Source of the DNA: Saprospiraceae bacterium
Lineage (GTDB): Bacteria; Bacteroidota; Bacteroidia; Chitinophagales; Saprospiraceae
Assembly (NCBI GenBank): GCA_017985675.1
Contig: JAGNXB010000006.1
Location: 1 to 64,000 of the forward strand
Length of the DNA: 64,000 nucleotides
Direction: 5' to 3'
This document shows positions 36,695 through 45,168 of this stretch, piece after piece; position 1 is the first letter of the stretch; each line of letters begins with the position of its first letter. A model generated the notes under the pieces. The model searched no databases, was not told the origin of the DNA, and saw only the letters and a list, made by a program, of their open reading frames with translations. The position numbers were made by a program, and so were the translations under genes.

Positions 36695-37078
36695 TTATTC
36701 TTCTTCACTTGCTGCACCATCCTGCTCCAAGGGAACGCGATTGGATACGACCAGTGTAATATGATTACTCCTTTTCCGGATACGGTGCGCACGACCGTGT
36801 GGGGCCGGACGAAACCGCTTAAGCATTCCTGCCTCATCAGAAAGTGCCGTCTTGACATACAAGTCAAACTCATCCGCTCCACCCTGCATACCTGCTTTGT
36901 TCTCCCAGTTAGCGACAGCAGAAAGCAGAACTTTCTCCAGCCACACTGCAGCTTCATTGCGTGTATACTTCAACAGGCTAAGCGCCTCAACGACATTCCG
37001 TCCCCTGATGTTATCAACCACGAGTCGCATCTTGCGAGCCGATAGAGGACAATTTTTCAATTTTGCTACCGCTTCCAT
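36695..37078 (-). CDS. rplV: 50S ribosomal protein L22
   Basis: A 127-residue protein lining the exit tunnel. Typical text: AKLKNCPLSARKMRLVVDNI, VEALSLLKYTRNEAAVWLEK and the conserved HGRAHRIRKRSNHITLVVSN at the beta-hairpin base. A short acidic end (GAASEEE) is extra. Macrolide-resistance changes map to this hairpin in other species; no change is judged here. Confidence 0.97.
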   Translation of the reverse strand: MEAVAKLKNCPLSARKMRLVVDNIRGRNVVEALSLLKYTRNEAAVWLEKVLLSAVANWENKAGMQGGADEFDLYVKTALSDEAGMLKRFRPAPHGRAHRIRKRSNHITLVVSNRVPLEQDGAASEEE

Positions 37079-37100
37079 GGAAGGCTGATTTTAGACTGCT

Positions 37101-37370
37101 TTATTTTTTACGATTACCACCATGTCCACGGAAATTCCGTGTAGGGGCAAATTCACCTAGTTTGTGTCCAACCATATTCTCCGTAACATAGACTGGAACA
37201 AACGTCTTGCCGTTGTGCACAGCAATGGTTTCACCTACCATATCCGGAATGATCATGGAAGCACGGCTCCAGGTCTTGATCACTTGTTTTTTTGCCGACT
37301 CCTTCGCTGCGTGTACTTTCTCAAGCAACTTGTAAAAAACGTAGGGTCCTTTTTTTATGGATCTTGCCAT
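37101..37370 (-). CDS. rpsS: 30S ribosomal protein S19
   Basis: An 89-residue head protein. It reads [40 protein letters not shown] and [20 protein letters not shown], then [18 protein letters not shown]. The length and position after rplB (21 nt) are standard. Confidence 0.98.
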   Translation of the reverse strand: MARSIKKGPYVFYKLLEKVHAAKESAKKQVIKTWSRASMIIPDMVGETIAVHNGKTFVPVYVTENMVGHKLGEFAPTRNFRGHGGNRKK

Positions 37371-37391
37371 TTTCGGAAAGATTAATGCGGG

Positions 37392-38222
37392 TTAACGCTT
37401 TGTTTTACGACGACTGATAATTAGTTTTGCAGAGGCTTTTTTCGGACTGCGCGTTTTCTGGCCTTTAGCCATAATACCCGTACGGGAACGCGGATGTCCT
37501 CCAGAAGCGCGGCCTTCGCCACCACCCATGGGGTGATCGACAGGGTTCATGGCTACACCACGGACACGAGGTCTGCGGCCTTTCCAACGGTTCCGTCCCG
37601 CCTTTCCCATCACCTCAAGGCCATGATCTGGATTGGACGCAACACCCATCGTTGCACGACATGTCAACAGCACCCTACGGGCTTCACCAGAAGGTAACTT
37701 GATGACACCATATTTTTCTTCACGACCAGTGAGAATAGCATAAGTCCCGGCAGAGCGAGCAAGCGCTGCACCTTTGCCTGGTTGCATTTCAATGGCATGT
37801 ATCTCTGTACCTAGTGGCACTTCGCTAAGGAGTAAAGTATTACCAACCTCAGGAGCTGCACCTTTACCAGAAACTATGGTCGAACCGACTTTAATTCCTT
37901 TTGGGGCCAGGATATAACGCTTTTCACCATCTGCATAAAACAGCAGGCTGATAAAAGCTGAACGGTTTGGATCGTACTCTACTGTTTTTACAACAGCTGG
38001 TACACCATCCTTGTCCCTTTTGAAGTCGATAATCCGGTAACGGCGCTTGTGGGCACCACCGCGATTTCTGACCGTCATTTTGCCGGTCTTGTTGCGCCCA
38101 CCTGTGCTGGACAGCGGAGCTAACAACGTCCGTTCCGGTTCGGAACAGGTCACCTCTGCAAATGTATTCGCAATGCGAAAACGTTGACCGGGTGTTAGTG
38201 GATTAAGTTTCTTGACGGGCAT
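37392..38222 (-). CDS. rplB: 50S ribosomal protein L2
   Basis: A 276-residue protein required for subunit association and peptidyl transfer. The family hallmarks are present: [40 protein letters not shown] and [20 protein letters not shown], the latter containing the conserved His near the catalytic centre. The C-terminus is basic ([16 protein letters not shown]). Confidence 0.98.
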   Translation of the reverse strand: MPVKKLNPLTPGQRFRIANTFAEVTCSEPERTLLAPLSSTGGRNKTGKMTVRNRGGAHKRRYRIIDFKRDKDGVPAVVKTVEYDPNRSAFISLLFYADGEKRYILAPKGIKVGSTIVSGKGAAPEVGNTLLLSEVPLGTEIHAIEMQPGKGAALARSAGTYAILTGREEKYGVIKLPSGEARRVLLTCRATMGVASNPDHGLEVMGKAGRNRWKGRRPRVRGVAMNPVDHPMGGGEGRASGGHPRSRTGIMAKGQKTRSPKKASAKLIISRRKTKR

Positions 38223-38247
38223 GATTTATCCTAATTTGCCTTATCCT

Positions 38248-38544
38248 TTAAATTTCGCCGTATAAATCGATCGTCTCACCAGCAGCCAGGGTAACAACTG
38301 CTTTTTTATAAGCAGATACCTGACCTTTAATAAAACCACCTTTTGTATTACGACTGCGTGTTTTCGAAGGCATGATCATTGTATTGACTGCAGAAACCTG
38401 CACACTATACATTGCCTCAACAGCTTTCCTGATCTCAATCTTATTCGATTTCCGATCCACCAGAAAGGTAAACTGATTCAACTTATCACTAAGTCTTTCA
38501 GCCTTTTCCGTGATCAACGGTTTGATCAATATTTCTTTTGCCAT
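38248..38544 (-). CDS. rplW: 50S ribosomal protein L23
   Basis: A 98-residue protein at the tunnel exit, the docking site for trigger factor and SRP. It shows ILIKPLITEKAERLSDKLNQ, FTFLVDRKSNKIEIRKAVEA and VSAVNTMIMPSKTRSRNTKG. The Glu needed for trigger factor binding in E. coli lies in the LITEK region and is present. It follows rplD by 12 nt. Confidence 0.97.
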   Translation of the reverse strand: MAKEILIKPLITEKAERLSDKLNQFTFLVDRKSNKIEIRKAVEAMYSVQVSAVNTMIMPSKTRSRNTKGGFIKGQVSAYKKAVVTLAAGETIDLYGEI

Positions 38545-38556
38545 GATCTGTTCCTG

Positions 38557-39183
38557 TTAAGCGAAGGTTTCACTAATCTTTTGCACGGCTCCTTCTGATA
38601 TCAAAAGGTGCTTTGCATTAAGCACTTCATAAGTATTCAGGTCCCTTGCTGCACGTACCCAGGTTTTCTCCAGGTTAGAACAGGACCGAACAAGATTCAT
38701 ATCGTAATCAGCTGTGACAAACATGGTTTTGGTACCGGTAAATCCTTGCTGTTGCAATATCTGTTTTAATGCAGATGTCTTAGGTGCATCAAGCGCAAAG
38801 TCTTCTATGATACGTATACCTCCACCAGCAAACTTGCTGCTGAGAACGGATTTTCTCGCTAAAGCCTTCACCTTTTTATTCAGTTTGAAGGAATAATCGC
38901 GGGGTCTTGGGCCAAACACACGACCTCCGCCGCGGAATGTCGGGCTATTAATGTCTCCCTTTCTGGATCCACCTGTACCCTTCTGTTTGTGTAATTTTCT
39001 GGTTGAACCAGACATTTCACTACGCTCTTTGGACTTGTGTGTTCCCTGGCGTTGGTTAGCCAGAAACAACTTGACCGCCAGATACACACAGTGCTCGTTG
39101 GGTTCAATCCCGAAGATGTCGGCTGGAAGTTCAATCTCCCGTCCTGTCTCTTCTCCGTTGGTGTTATAAACCTTCAGTTTCAT
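38557..39183 (-). CDS. rplD: 50S ribosomal protein L4
   Basis: A 208-residue protein whose long loop reaches the exit tunnel. Motifs: HKSKERSEMSGSTRKLHKQK, GTGGSRKGDINSPTFRGGGR and VFGPRPRDYSFKLNKKVKAL. In E. coli L4 represses the S10 operon through the leader of rpsJ; here rpsJ is internal, so the same leader control is unlikely. It follows rplC by 6 nt. Confidence 0.97.
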   Translation of the reverse strand: MKLKVYNTNGEETGREIELPADIFGIEPNEHCVYLAVKLFLANQRQGTHKSKERSEMSGSTRKLHKQKGTGGSRKGDINSPTFRGGGRVFGPRPRDYSFKLNKKVKALARKSVLSSKFAGGGIRIIEDFALDAPKTSALKQILQQQGFTGTKTMFVTADYDMNLVRSCSNLEKTWVRAARDLNTYEVLNAKHLLISEGAVQKISETFA

Positions 39184-39189
39184 GCCGGT

Positions 39190-39810
39190 TTACTTTTCAA
39201 GTATTACGAAGGATCCCTTGTGACCAGGTACCGCTCCTTTAATTAAAATGACATTTTCCTCAGGTAAGATACGGATAACGTGTAAGTTAGCTGTTTTTAC
39301 CTGCTTGTTGCCCATTTGACCTGCCATCCGCATTCCTTTGAATACTTTCGAAGGAAACGATGACGCACCAATAGAACCCGGTGCACGACCCCGGTTGTGC
39401 TGACCATGCGTACGCTGGCCTACACCGCCGAAACCATGACGGCGAACAACACCCTGGAAACCTTTGCCTTTAGTGATTCCGACCGCACTGATCTTATCAC
39501 CTTCTGCAAAAACCTCATCCACTCGGATCGTTTCACCCAAATTCTTCTCAATAAAGAAGTTTTTGAATTCAGCTACCTTGCTTTTAGGCGTTGTACCCGC
39601 TTTGTCGAAGTGCCCTTTCAGCGGTTGGGTAGTGCTTTTTTCTCTTTTCTCGCCAAAAGCAAGTTGGAGTGCATCATAACCATCCGTTTCAACGGTTTTC
39701 ACCTGAGTCACCACGCAGGGACCCAGCTCGATAACCGTGCAGGCTTGATTGCGGCCGGCAGCATCATAGACGCTGGTCATGCCAATTTTTTTTCCTATGA
39801 GACCTTTCAC
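39190..39810 (-). CDS. rplC: 50S ribosomal protein L3
   Basis: A 206-residue protein close to the peptidyl-transferase centre. It reads [40 protein letters not shown] and [20 protein letters not shown]. The start is GTG at 39810, which gives the exact family N-terminus, so an ATG further in is rejected. A 117-nt spacer with two hairpins lies upstream, the longest inside the S10 part. Confidence 0.97.
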   Translation of the reverse strand: MKGLIGKKIGMTSVYDAAGRNQACTVIELGPCVVTQVKTVETDGYDALQLAFGEKREKSTTQPLKGHFDKAGTTPKSKVAEFKNFFIEKNLGETIRVDEVFAEGDKISAVGITKGKGFQGVVRRHGFGGVGQRTHGQHNRGRAPGSIGASSFPSKVFKGMRMAGQMGNKQVKTANLHVIRILPEENVILIKGAVPGHKGSFVILEK

Positions 39811-39856
39811 TTCAGATCTATTTTATCCTTAGATGAATTAAAGCGTACCTAAGCTG

Positions 39857-39923
39857 GTATATACACGGCAAACCGCATATACGTCCAACCCCATTTGTTA
39901 ACCCTCAATTGCCCGAAGGCAAT
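39857..39923 (-). promoter_or_regulatory. Two hairpins in the rpsJ-rplC spacer
   Basis: On the minus strand, 39923-39908 reads ATTGCC-TTCG-GGCAAT, a perfect 6-bp stem with a stable UUCG tetraloop just after the rpsJ stop. Then 39882-39857 reads GTATATGCG...GTGTATATAC, a 9-bp stem with two GU pairs. Neither is followed by a T tract. They may stop exonucleases, pause transcription or control L3 translation. Confidence 0.5.
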
Positions 39924-39927
39924 GATA

Positions 39928-40236
39928 TTAGGTCAGTTTTACCTGAATATCTACACCACTTGGCAGTTCCAGCTTGGACAAGGCGTCAACCGTCCGTGGC
40001 GTGGGTGTGTAGATTTCTATCAGGCGTTTGTGCGTACGCAACTGGAACTGCTCACGAGCTTTCTTATTCACGTGCGGAGACCGCAGGACCGTGAATATTT
40101 CCTTCTCAGTGGGCAGCGGAATCGGACCGCTGACAACGGCCCCCGAGTTACGTACAGTCTTCACGATCTTCTCAGTGGATTTATCCACGAGATTGTGGTC
40201 GTAAGAGCGCAACTTGATTCTGATCTTTTGATTCAT
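39928..40236 (-). CDS. rpsJ: 30S ribosomal protein S10
   Basis: A 102-residue protein that also serves as NusE in antitermination complexes. It reads [40 protein letters not shown] and [20 protein letters not shown]. The loop [11 protein letters not shown] is the tRNA-proximal part where tetracycline-related changes occur in other bacteria; it looks normal. It directly follows fusA by 39 nt, without a tuf gene between. Confidence 0.98.
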   Translation of the reverse strand: MNQKIRIKLRSYDHNLVDKSTEKIVKTVRNSGAVVSGPIPLPTEKEIFTVLRSPHVNKKAREQFQLRTHKRLIEIYTPTPRTVDALSKLELPSGVDIQVKLT

Positions 40237-40259
40237 AACCCTTGTTCGAAATTGTTATT

Positions 40260-40279
40260 CTGAAGCTCCTTTGCTTCAG
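40260..40279 (-). promoter_or_regulatory. Hairpin overlapping the fusA stop codon
   Basis: CTGAAGC (40260-40266) and GCTTCAG (40273-40279) form a perfect 7-bp stem with a 6-nt loop. It covers the fusA stop codon (40276-40278) and lies 23 nt before the rpsJ start. No U tract follows, so it may be an RNA stability or coupling element. Confidence 0.4.
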
Positions 40280-42408
40280 ATCTTTACTGCACCTTTTGAT
40301 TTTTCAATCACCTGATCCGCAATACCGGATGGAGCAGGTGTATAATGACTGAACTCCATGCTGGAACTTGCCCGACCTGATGTGATGGTCCGCAACTGTG
40401 TGACGTAACCAAACATTTCAGAAAGCGGCACATCCGCTTTGACAACTACAGCATTATTTTTAGAATCCTGTCCTTTGATGAGACCACGGCGACGGTTTAG
40501 GTCACCGATAACCGCACCAGTATATTCTTCCGGCGTTGTTACTTCAAGTTTCATGATAGGCTCAAGCAAAACAGGCTTACAACGAGGAGCCGCTGCACGG
40601 AAACCTTCCTTTGCACAAAGTTCAAATGCGATAGGCTTCGAGTCAACCGCGTGGGTCGATCCGTCAAAAATCCGGACTTTCATACTATCCATACCATATC
40701 CGGCAAGGATACCATTACCCATCATGGATTCAAAACCTTTAACCGCAGGTGGAATTAATTCTTTTGGAATACTACCCCCTACAATCGCATTCACAAACTG
40801 CATGCGCACCTTGCCATTTTTGAAATCCTCTGACTCCAGGAATTCTGGATCAGCAGGACCAAGCTGGAATTCAATATCCGCAAACAGACCTGAACCACCG
40901 GTCTGCTTTTTCAAGCGCTCACGGTGAGAAATAGTCGTTGTTAATGCCTCTTTATAGTTAACCTGTGGCGCACCCTGGTTCACTTCAACTTTAAACTCGC
41001 GACGTAGACGGTCTACGATGATCTCAAGGTGAAGCTCGCCCATACCGCTAATAACTGTCTGGTTGGTATCCTCATCATAACTTACGCGGAATGTTGGATC
41101 CTCCTCTGACAGCTTAGCTAAAGCCATGCCCAATTTTTCTAAATCCTTTTGGGTTTTAGGTTCAATAGCCAATCCGATAACTGGCTCTGGGAATGTCATC
41201 GATTCCAAAACAATAGGATGATCTGTATCACAGAGGGTATCACCCGTTTTCAAATCTTTGATACCAACGGCTGCTGCGATATCACCGGCTTCAACCTGAT
41301 CAATCGGATTCTGCTTGTTGGAGTGCATCTGGTATAGACGGGAGATCCGCTCCTTATTGCCAGAACGTGTATTTAATACATACGAACCTGCAGGCAGCGT
41401 ACCAGAATATACGCGGAAGTAAGCCAGACGACCCACAAATGGATCCGTCATGATTTTGAACGCCAAAGCTGAAAATGGCGCTTTGGAATCAGGCTTTCTT
41501 GTTATTTCAGCACCTGTACGAGGGTCAATACCTTCTACAGCATCCACATCTAATGGTGAAGGGAGATAAGAGCAAACAGCATCCAATACGGCCTGCACCC
41601 CTTTGTTTTTAAATGAAGATCCGCACATCATAGGGATAATCTTCATATCCACTGTAGCTGCGCGAACAGCTGTACGAATTTCTTCTTCCTGAATACTATC
41701 CGGATCTTCGAAAAACTTCTCCATAAGCTTGTCGTCATATTCAGCGACTTGCTCAATCAATTTTTCGCGGTATTCAATCACTATATCCTTGATATCATCT
41801 GGAATAGGAATCTCAGTATAGGTCATGCCCATATCCGTGTCATTCCAGATGATTGCTTTATTCATAATCAGGTCAACAACACCGCGGAAGCTATCTTCTG
41901 CACCAATGGGTACTTGTAAAGGCACCGGATTGGCACCCAGCATTTCGCGAACCTGCTTGACCACTTCAAAGAAATCAGCACCTGAGCGGTCCATTTTGTT
42001 GACAAAACCCAGACGCGGCACTTTATAGCGGTCAGCTTGTCTCCAAACGGTTTCAGACTGAGGCTCCACGCCGCTTACAGCACAAAATAAAGCAACAACA
42101 CCATCTAGTACACGCAGGGAACGTTCTACCTCAACGGTAAAATCCACGTGGCCTGGTGTGTCAATAATGTTAATAGTATAAGGCTGCGTTTGATAAACCC
42201 ATTCAGTCCTTGTTGCAGCAGATGTAATAGTGATACCACGCTCCTGCTCCTGCTCCATCCAGTCCATGGTCGCCGCACCATCGTGCACCTCTCCGATCTT
42301 GTGACTTATGCCCGTGTAATAAAGAATGCGCTCCGTCGTTGTCGTTTTACCGGCGTCGATGTGGGCAGCAATCCCGATATTTCTGGTAAAATTAAGATCC
42401 TTGGACAT
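40276..42408 (-). CDS. fusA: Elongation factor G
   Basis: A 710-residue GTPase that drives ribosomal translocation. The G motifs are intact: [15 protein letters not shown] (P-loop), [14 protein letters not shown] (switch I), [16 protein letters not shown] (G3) and NKMDRSG (G4). Domain IV carries [20 protein letters not shown] and domain V the [16 protein letters not shown] region. Length and motifs fit canonical EF-G rather than an EF-G2 paralogue. It lies 36 nt after rpsG. Confidence 0.98.
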   Translation of the reverse strand: MSKDLNFTRNIGIAAHIDAGKTTTTERILYYTGISHKIGEVHDGAATMDWMEQEQERGITITSAATRTEWVYQTQPYTINIIDTPGHVDFTVEVERSLRVLDGVVALFCAVSGVEPQSETVWRQADRYKVPRLGFVNKMDRSGADFFEVVKQVREMLGANPVPLQVPIGAEDSFRGVVDLIMNKAIIWNDTDMGMTYTEIPIPDDIKDIVIEYREKLIEQVAEYDDKLMEKFFEDPDSIQEEEIRTAVRAATVDMKIIPMMCGSSFKNKGVQAVLDAVCSYLPSPLDVDAVEGIDPRTGAEITRKPDSKAPFSALAFKIMTDPFVGRLAYFRVYSGTLPAGSYVLNTRSGNKERISRLYQMHSNKQNPIDQVEAGDIAAAVGIKDLKTGDTLCDTDHPIVLESMTFPEPVIGLAIEPKTQKDLEKLGMALAKLSEEDPTFRVSYDEDTNQTVISGMGELHLEIIVDRLRREFKVEVNQGAPQVNYKEALTTTISHRERLKKQTGGSGLFADIEFQLGPADPEFLESEDFKNGKVRMQFVNAIVGGSIPKELIPPAVKGFESMMGNGILAGYGMDSMKVRIFDGSTHAVDSKPIAFELCAKEGFRAAAPRCKPVLLEPIMKLEVTTPEEYTGAVIGDLNRRRGLIKGQDSKNNAVVVKADVPLSEMFGYVTQLRTITSGRASSSMEFSHYTPAPSGIADQVIEKSKGAVKI

Positions 42409-42444
42409 GGTTTAATAATTGATCGTTCAGGGAGATATACTGGA

Positions 42445-42912
42445 TTAGGTACGGAAGTGTGCAAATGCGCGGTTAGCTTCAGCCATACGGTGCGTATCTT
42501 CTTTACGCTTCACGGCAGCACCTTCATTTTTGCTTGCAGCCAAAATTTCAGCAGCAAGCTTTTCAGACATGCCTTTACCACTGCGTTTACGAGCGAAATT
42601 GATGAGCCATTTCATGCCAATAGACATCTTGCGTTTTGCGCGGATCTCTGTAGGAATTTGAAAGGTAGCACCACCAACCCTACGGCTACGCACTTCTACC
42701 TGTGGCATCACATTATTGAGGGCTTTTTTCCAAACCTCATGCTCATCCTCACCAGAACGGCTTTTCACCTTATCCATGGCGTTATAAAAAACCTGAAGCG
42801 CTGTGGATTTTTTTCCACACCACATTAAGTTATTGACGAACTGCGTCACCATCATATCTCCGTAGCGGGGATCTTCCTGAATGACACGCAATTTTGGCTT
42901 TCTCTTTCTCAT
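42445..42912 (-). CDS. rpsG: 30S ribosomal protein S7
   Basis: A 155-residue primary binding protein that organises the 30S head. It reads [60 protein letters not shown] and [20 protein letters not shown], ending AFAHFRT. It lies 19 nt after rpsL. In E. coli S7 represses the str operon at the S12-S7 spacer; the short spacer here leaves no room for such a fold. Confidence 0.98.
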   Translation of the reverse strand: MRKRKPKLRVIQEDPRYGDMMVTQFVNNLMWCGKKSTALQVFYNAMDKVKSRSGEDEHEVWKKALNNVMPQVEVRSRRVGGATFQIPTEIRAKRKMSIGMKWLINFARKRSGKGMSEKLAAEILAASKNEGAAVKRKEDTHRMAEANRAFAHFRT

Positions 42913-42931
42913 CGCAGTTGACTAACTGAAA

Positions 42932-43306
42932 TTATTTCTTAGGACGTTTTGTACCATATTGGGAGCGGCTCTTCTTCCGGTTGTTTACACCGGCTGTATC
43001 CAAGGCGCCGCGAACGATTGTATAACGTACACCTGGCAAGTCTTTCACCCTACCCCCACGAATGAGGACGATGGAGTGTTCTTGCAGGTTGTGACCTTCA
43101 CCAGGTATATATGCAATCACCTCATAACCGTTTGTCAAACGCACTTTCGCAACTTTGCGCAGCGCTGAGTTTGGCTTCTTTGGCGTCGTTGTATAAACCC
43201 TGGTGCAAACACCACGCTTTTGAGGGCAAGACTCTAGCGCCTTGGCCTTACTTTTTAACTCAATTTTGATGCGACCCTTCCGGACCAGCTGATTAATCGT
43301 AGGCAT
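42932..43306 (-). CDS. rpsL: 30S ribosomal protein S12
   Basis: First gene of the superoperon, 124 residues. It is the decoding-centre protein, with [20 protein letters not shown] (containing the Lys where streptomycin resistance arises) and [20 protein letters not shown], then [20 protein letters not shown]. Both Lys of the streptomycin sites look wild-type. It is served by the promoter at 43399-43430. Confidence 0.98.
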   Translation of the reverse strand: MPTINQLVRKGRIKIELKSKAKALESCPQKRGVCTRVYTTTPKKPNSALRKVAKVRLTNGYEVIAYIPGEGHNLQEHSIVLIRGGRVKDLPGVRYTIVRGALDTAGVNNRKKSRSQYGTKRPKK

Positions 43307-43398
43307 GTGTTAACCGTTTATTCAGGACGAAGTGCTAAAACCCCTTGATTTTGAATTACTTTGGAGCAAAACACCACGCCTTTCTCAAAAAGCGAATG

Positions 43399-43430
43399 CA
43401 AAGATACTACTATTTGGCTGTTTGGCAAAA
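43399..43430 (-). promoter_or_regulatory. Main promoter of the ribosomal protein superoperon
   Basis: On the minus strand, TTTTG (43430-43426), 19 nt, then TATCTTTG (43406-43399) followed by CA. This is a near-perfect match to the Bacteroidota sigma consensus TTTG-N19-21-TAnnTTTG. Transcription would start near 43392, giving a leader of about 85 nt before the rpsL ATG. Confidence 0.85.
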
Positions 43431-43500
43431 GGTTCTTGAAAAAAAATATTAAACCGCCCGCCTTTCTTCACATTTCACCTCCGCTTTCTAATTTTATCCC

Positions 43501-43953
43501 ATGAAAAAAAACGATGTAACCATCAGAAAAGGTGGCGTTGATGACCTAGGACATGCCCTCCATCTTGTAAAAGAACTCGCCCGATATGAAAATGCCCCGG
43601 AATCCGTCGTCACTACCGTCCAGGATTACCTGGCTGATCTCGAAGCAGGATGGTTTGATTTAATTGTGGCCGATGCTGGCGACAAGATTGTGGGTATTGC
43701 CCTTGGCCATCGAGCTTATTCTACCTGGAATGGCCGAATGTATTACCTGGATGACCTGGTCGTTAACGAAGCACATCGTCATTGTGGCATTGGAAAAATG
43801 CTTTTTAATGCTATCCTTGCTCATGCGCGTTCAACAGGCGCTCGTTCACTCAAATGGCAGGTTTTAGAATGGAACGAGCCAGCGATACGATTTTATTCCG
43901 GCTGGAATGCGGAATTAGACGCGGAATGGGTAAATGGACGTATCTACTTCTAA
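43501..43953 (+). CDS. GNAT family N-acetyltransferase
   Basis: A 150-residue cytoplasmic acetyltransferase of the GNAT superfamily, which transfers an acetyl group from acetyl-CoA to an amine. It shows the start VTIRKGGVDDLGHALHLVKE, the central strand region GRMYYLDDLVVNEAHRHCGI with the pyrophosphate-binding turn RHCGIGKMLF, and WNEPAIRFYSGWNAELDAEW. The overall pattern resembles the spermidine/diamine acetyltransferase (SSAT) branch, for example YYLDDLVV and the FY motif, but the substrate cannot be fixed. It faces away from the ribosomal operon. Confidence 0.85.
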   Translation: MKKNDVTIRKGGVDDLGHALHLVKELARYENAPESVVTTVQDYLADLEAGWFDLIVADAGDKIVGIALGHRAYSTWNGRMYYLDDLVVNEAHRHCGIGKMLFNAILAHARSTGARSLKWQVLEWNEPAIRFYSGWNAELDAEWVNGRIYF

Positions 43954-43996
43954 GTTAACAACCGCATTATATAACTATCTACACTCGTTTGCCAGC

Positions 43997-44980
43997 TCAA
44001 GTTGTCCTTCCACTGAGGGATTTGAGCAATTCATTGAGATAAGTGGCACCCGGTCCAATCAATGGCAATGAACCCAAGAGTTCACCAGCTTCCCGGTTGT
44101 ACGCGCTAGCCGCATCAGCCACCGCCTGGGCCGCTCCACTCCGCTGGAAAATCTCTTGGACGGCCTCAATTTTGGCTTTACTATTCTTTCCATCTGAATC
44201 CGAAAACCATTGCATTAGTGCTGCTTTATCATCCGTTGAGCCGGATTCCATGGCAAATGCATAGAGGGCCGTCTTTTTATTTCGCAGAATATCACCTCCC
44301 GGCTGCTTACCTGTTTCCTTAGGGATGCCAAACGTATCCAGCCAGTCGTCATGAAGTTGGAAGCCAAGCCCTAGACACAAACCCAACCTTCCAAGCTTTT
44401 CAATGACCACTTCAGATGCGCCTCCCAACAAACCACCAATCTCCAAACATCCGGAAAGCAAAATGGCCGTCTTACCATAGATCATATCCAGATACGCCTC
44501 CCGCGAAACGTCTAAATTCATCTCAAAATCCATATCGAGCTGTTGCCCTTCACAGACACCTATTGCCACCTTGTGGAATTTATCCAAAACAGGTTCTAAC
44601 TGATCAGGCAAGGCCGACTGCCGCAATAAACGATACACATCAATGAGCATGACATCACCAGACAAAATACCCGTGGCAATATTCCATCGTTTATGCACCG
44701 TTGGCTCCCCGCGCCGAATGGGCGCTTCATCCATGATATCATCGTGGACCAGACTGAAATTGTGAAAAACCTCCAAAGCCAGACAGGCATCAAGGACCCG
44801 ACTTTCCAAAGTCGTTCGGCTGGTAAGGTAACCACATGCACACAGCAACGGCCGGATTCGCTTGCCACCCTGTGCGAGGATGTAACCGACTGGCTCATAT
44901 AAATTCTTTGGGCTCCTTGGCAGTGAATAGGCCTGGATGTGATCATCAATTGCTGCCTTTATTTGGCTTAATGTTTGCAT
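43997..44980 (-). CDS. Polyprenyl diphosphate synthase (trans-isoprenyl synthase)
   Basis: A 327-residue enzyme that condenses isopentenyl diphosphate units onto an allylic diphosphate. Both Asp-rich motifs are intact: HDDIMDEAPIRRGEPTVHKR (first DDXXD) and FQLHDDWLDTFG (second DDXXD). The upstream GGKRIRPLLCACGYL and the LVHDD region are standard. The residues just before the first motif (EVFHNFSLVHDD) lack a bulky aromatic pair directly upstream, so a short product such as farnesyl or geranylgeranyl diphosphate is possible but not certain. It is convergent with the GNAT gene. Confidence 0.92.
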   Translation of the reverse strand: MQTLSQIKAAIDDHIQAYSLPRSPKNLYEPVGYILAQGGKRIRPLLCACGYLTSRTTLESRVLDACLALEVFHNFSLVHDDIMDEAPIRRGEPTVHKRWNIATGILSGDVMLIDVYRLLRQSALPDQLEPVLDKFHKVAIGVCEGQQLDMDFEMNLDVSREAYLDMIYGKTAILLSGCLEIGGLLGGASEVVIEKLGRLGLCLGLGFQLHDDWLDTFGIPKETGKQPGGDILRNKKTALYAFAMESGSTDDKAALMQWFSDSDGKNSKAKIEAVQEIFQRSGAAQAVADAASAYNREAGELLGSLPLIGPGATYLNELLKSLSGRTT

Positions 44981-45168
44981 GCTTAGGTAGAATTGCGCGT
45001 AAAAGTACAGTTCAGCCCCCGATTAAACCTTGTTTGTCTGCACAGATGATGGACACAACGGTCAGGTTGTAGCCTAAAAAATGTCTAGCAGACCAATTTA
45101 TGGTTAGCCCAATTAATCCCAATAACTGATTAACTCCATTACATGAACTAAACAAGACACTCACCCGG

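Noticed and set aside
40237..40275. A missing or broken tuf gene between fusA and rpsJ
   Set aside because: Only 39 nt separate the two genes and no remnant is visible; absence of tuf here is usual in Bacteroidota.
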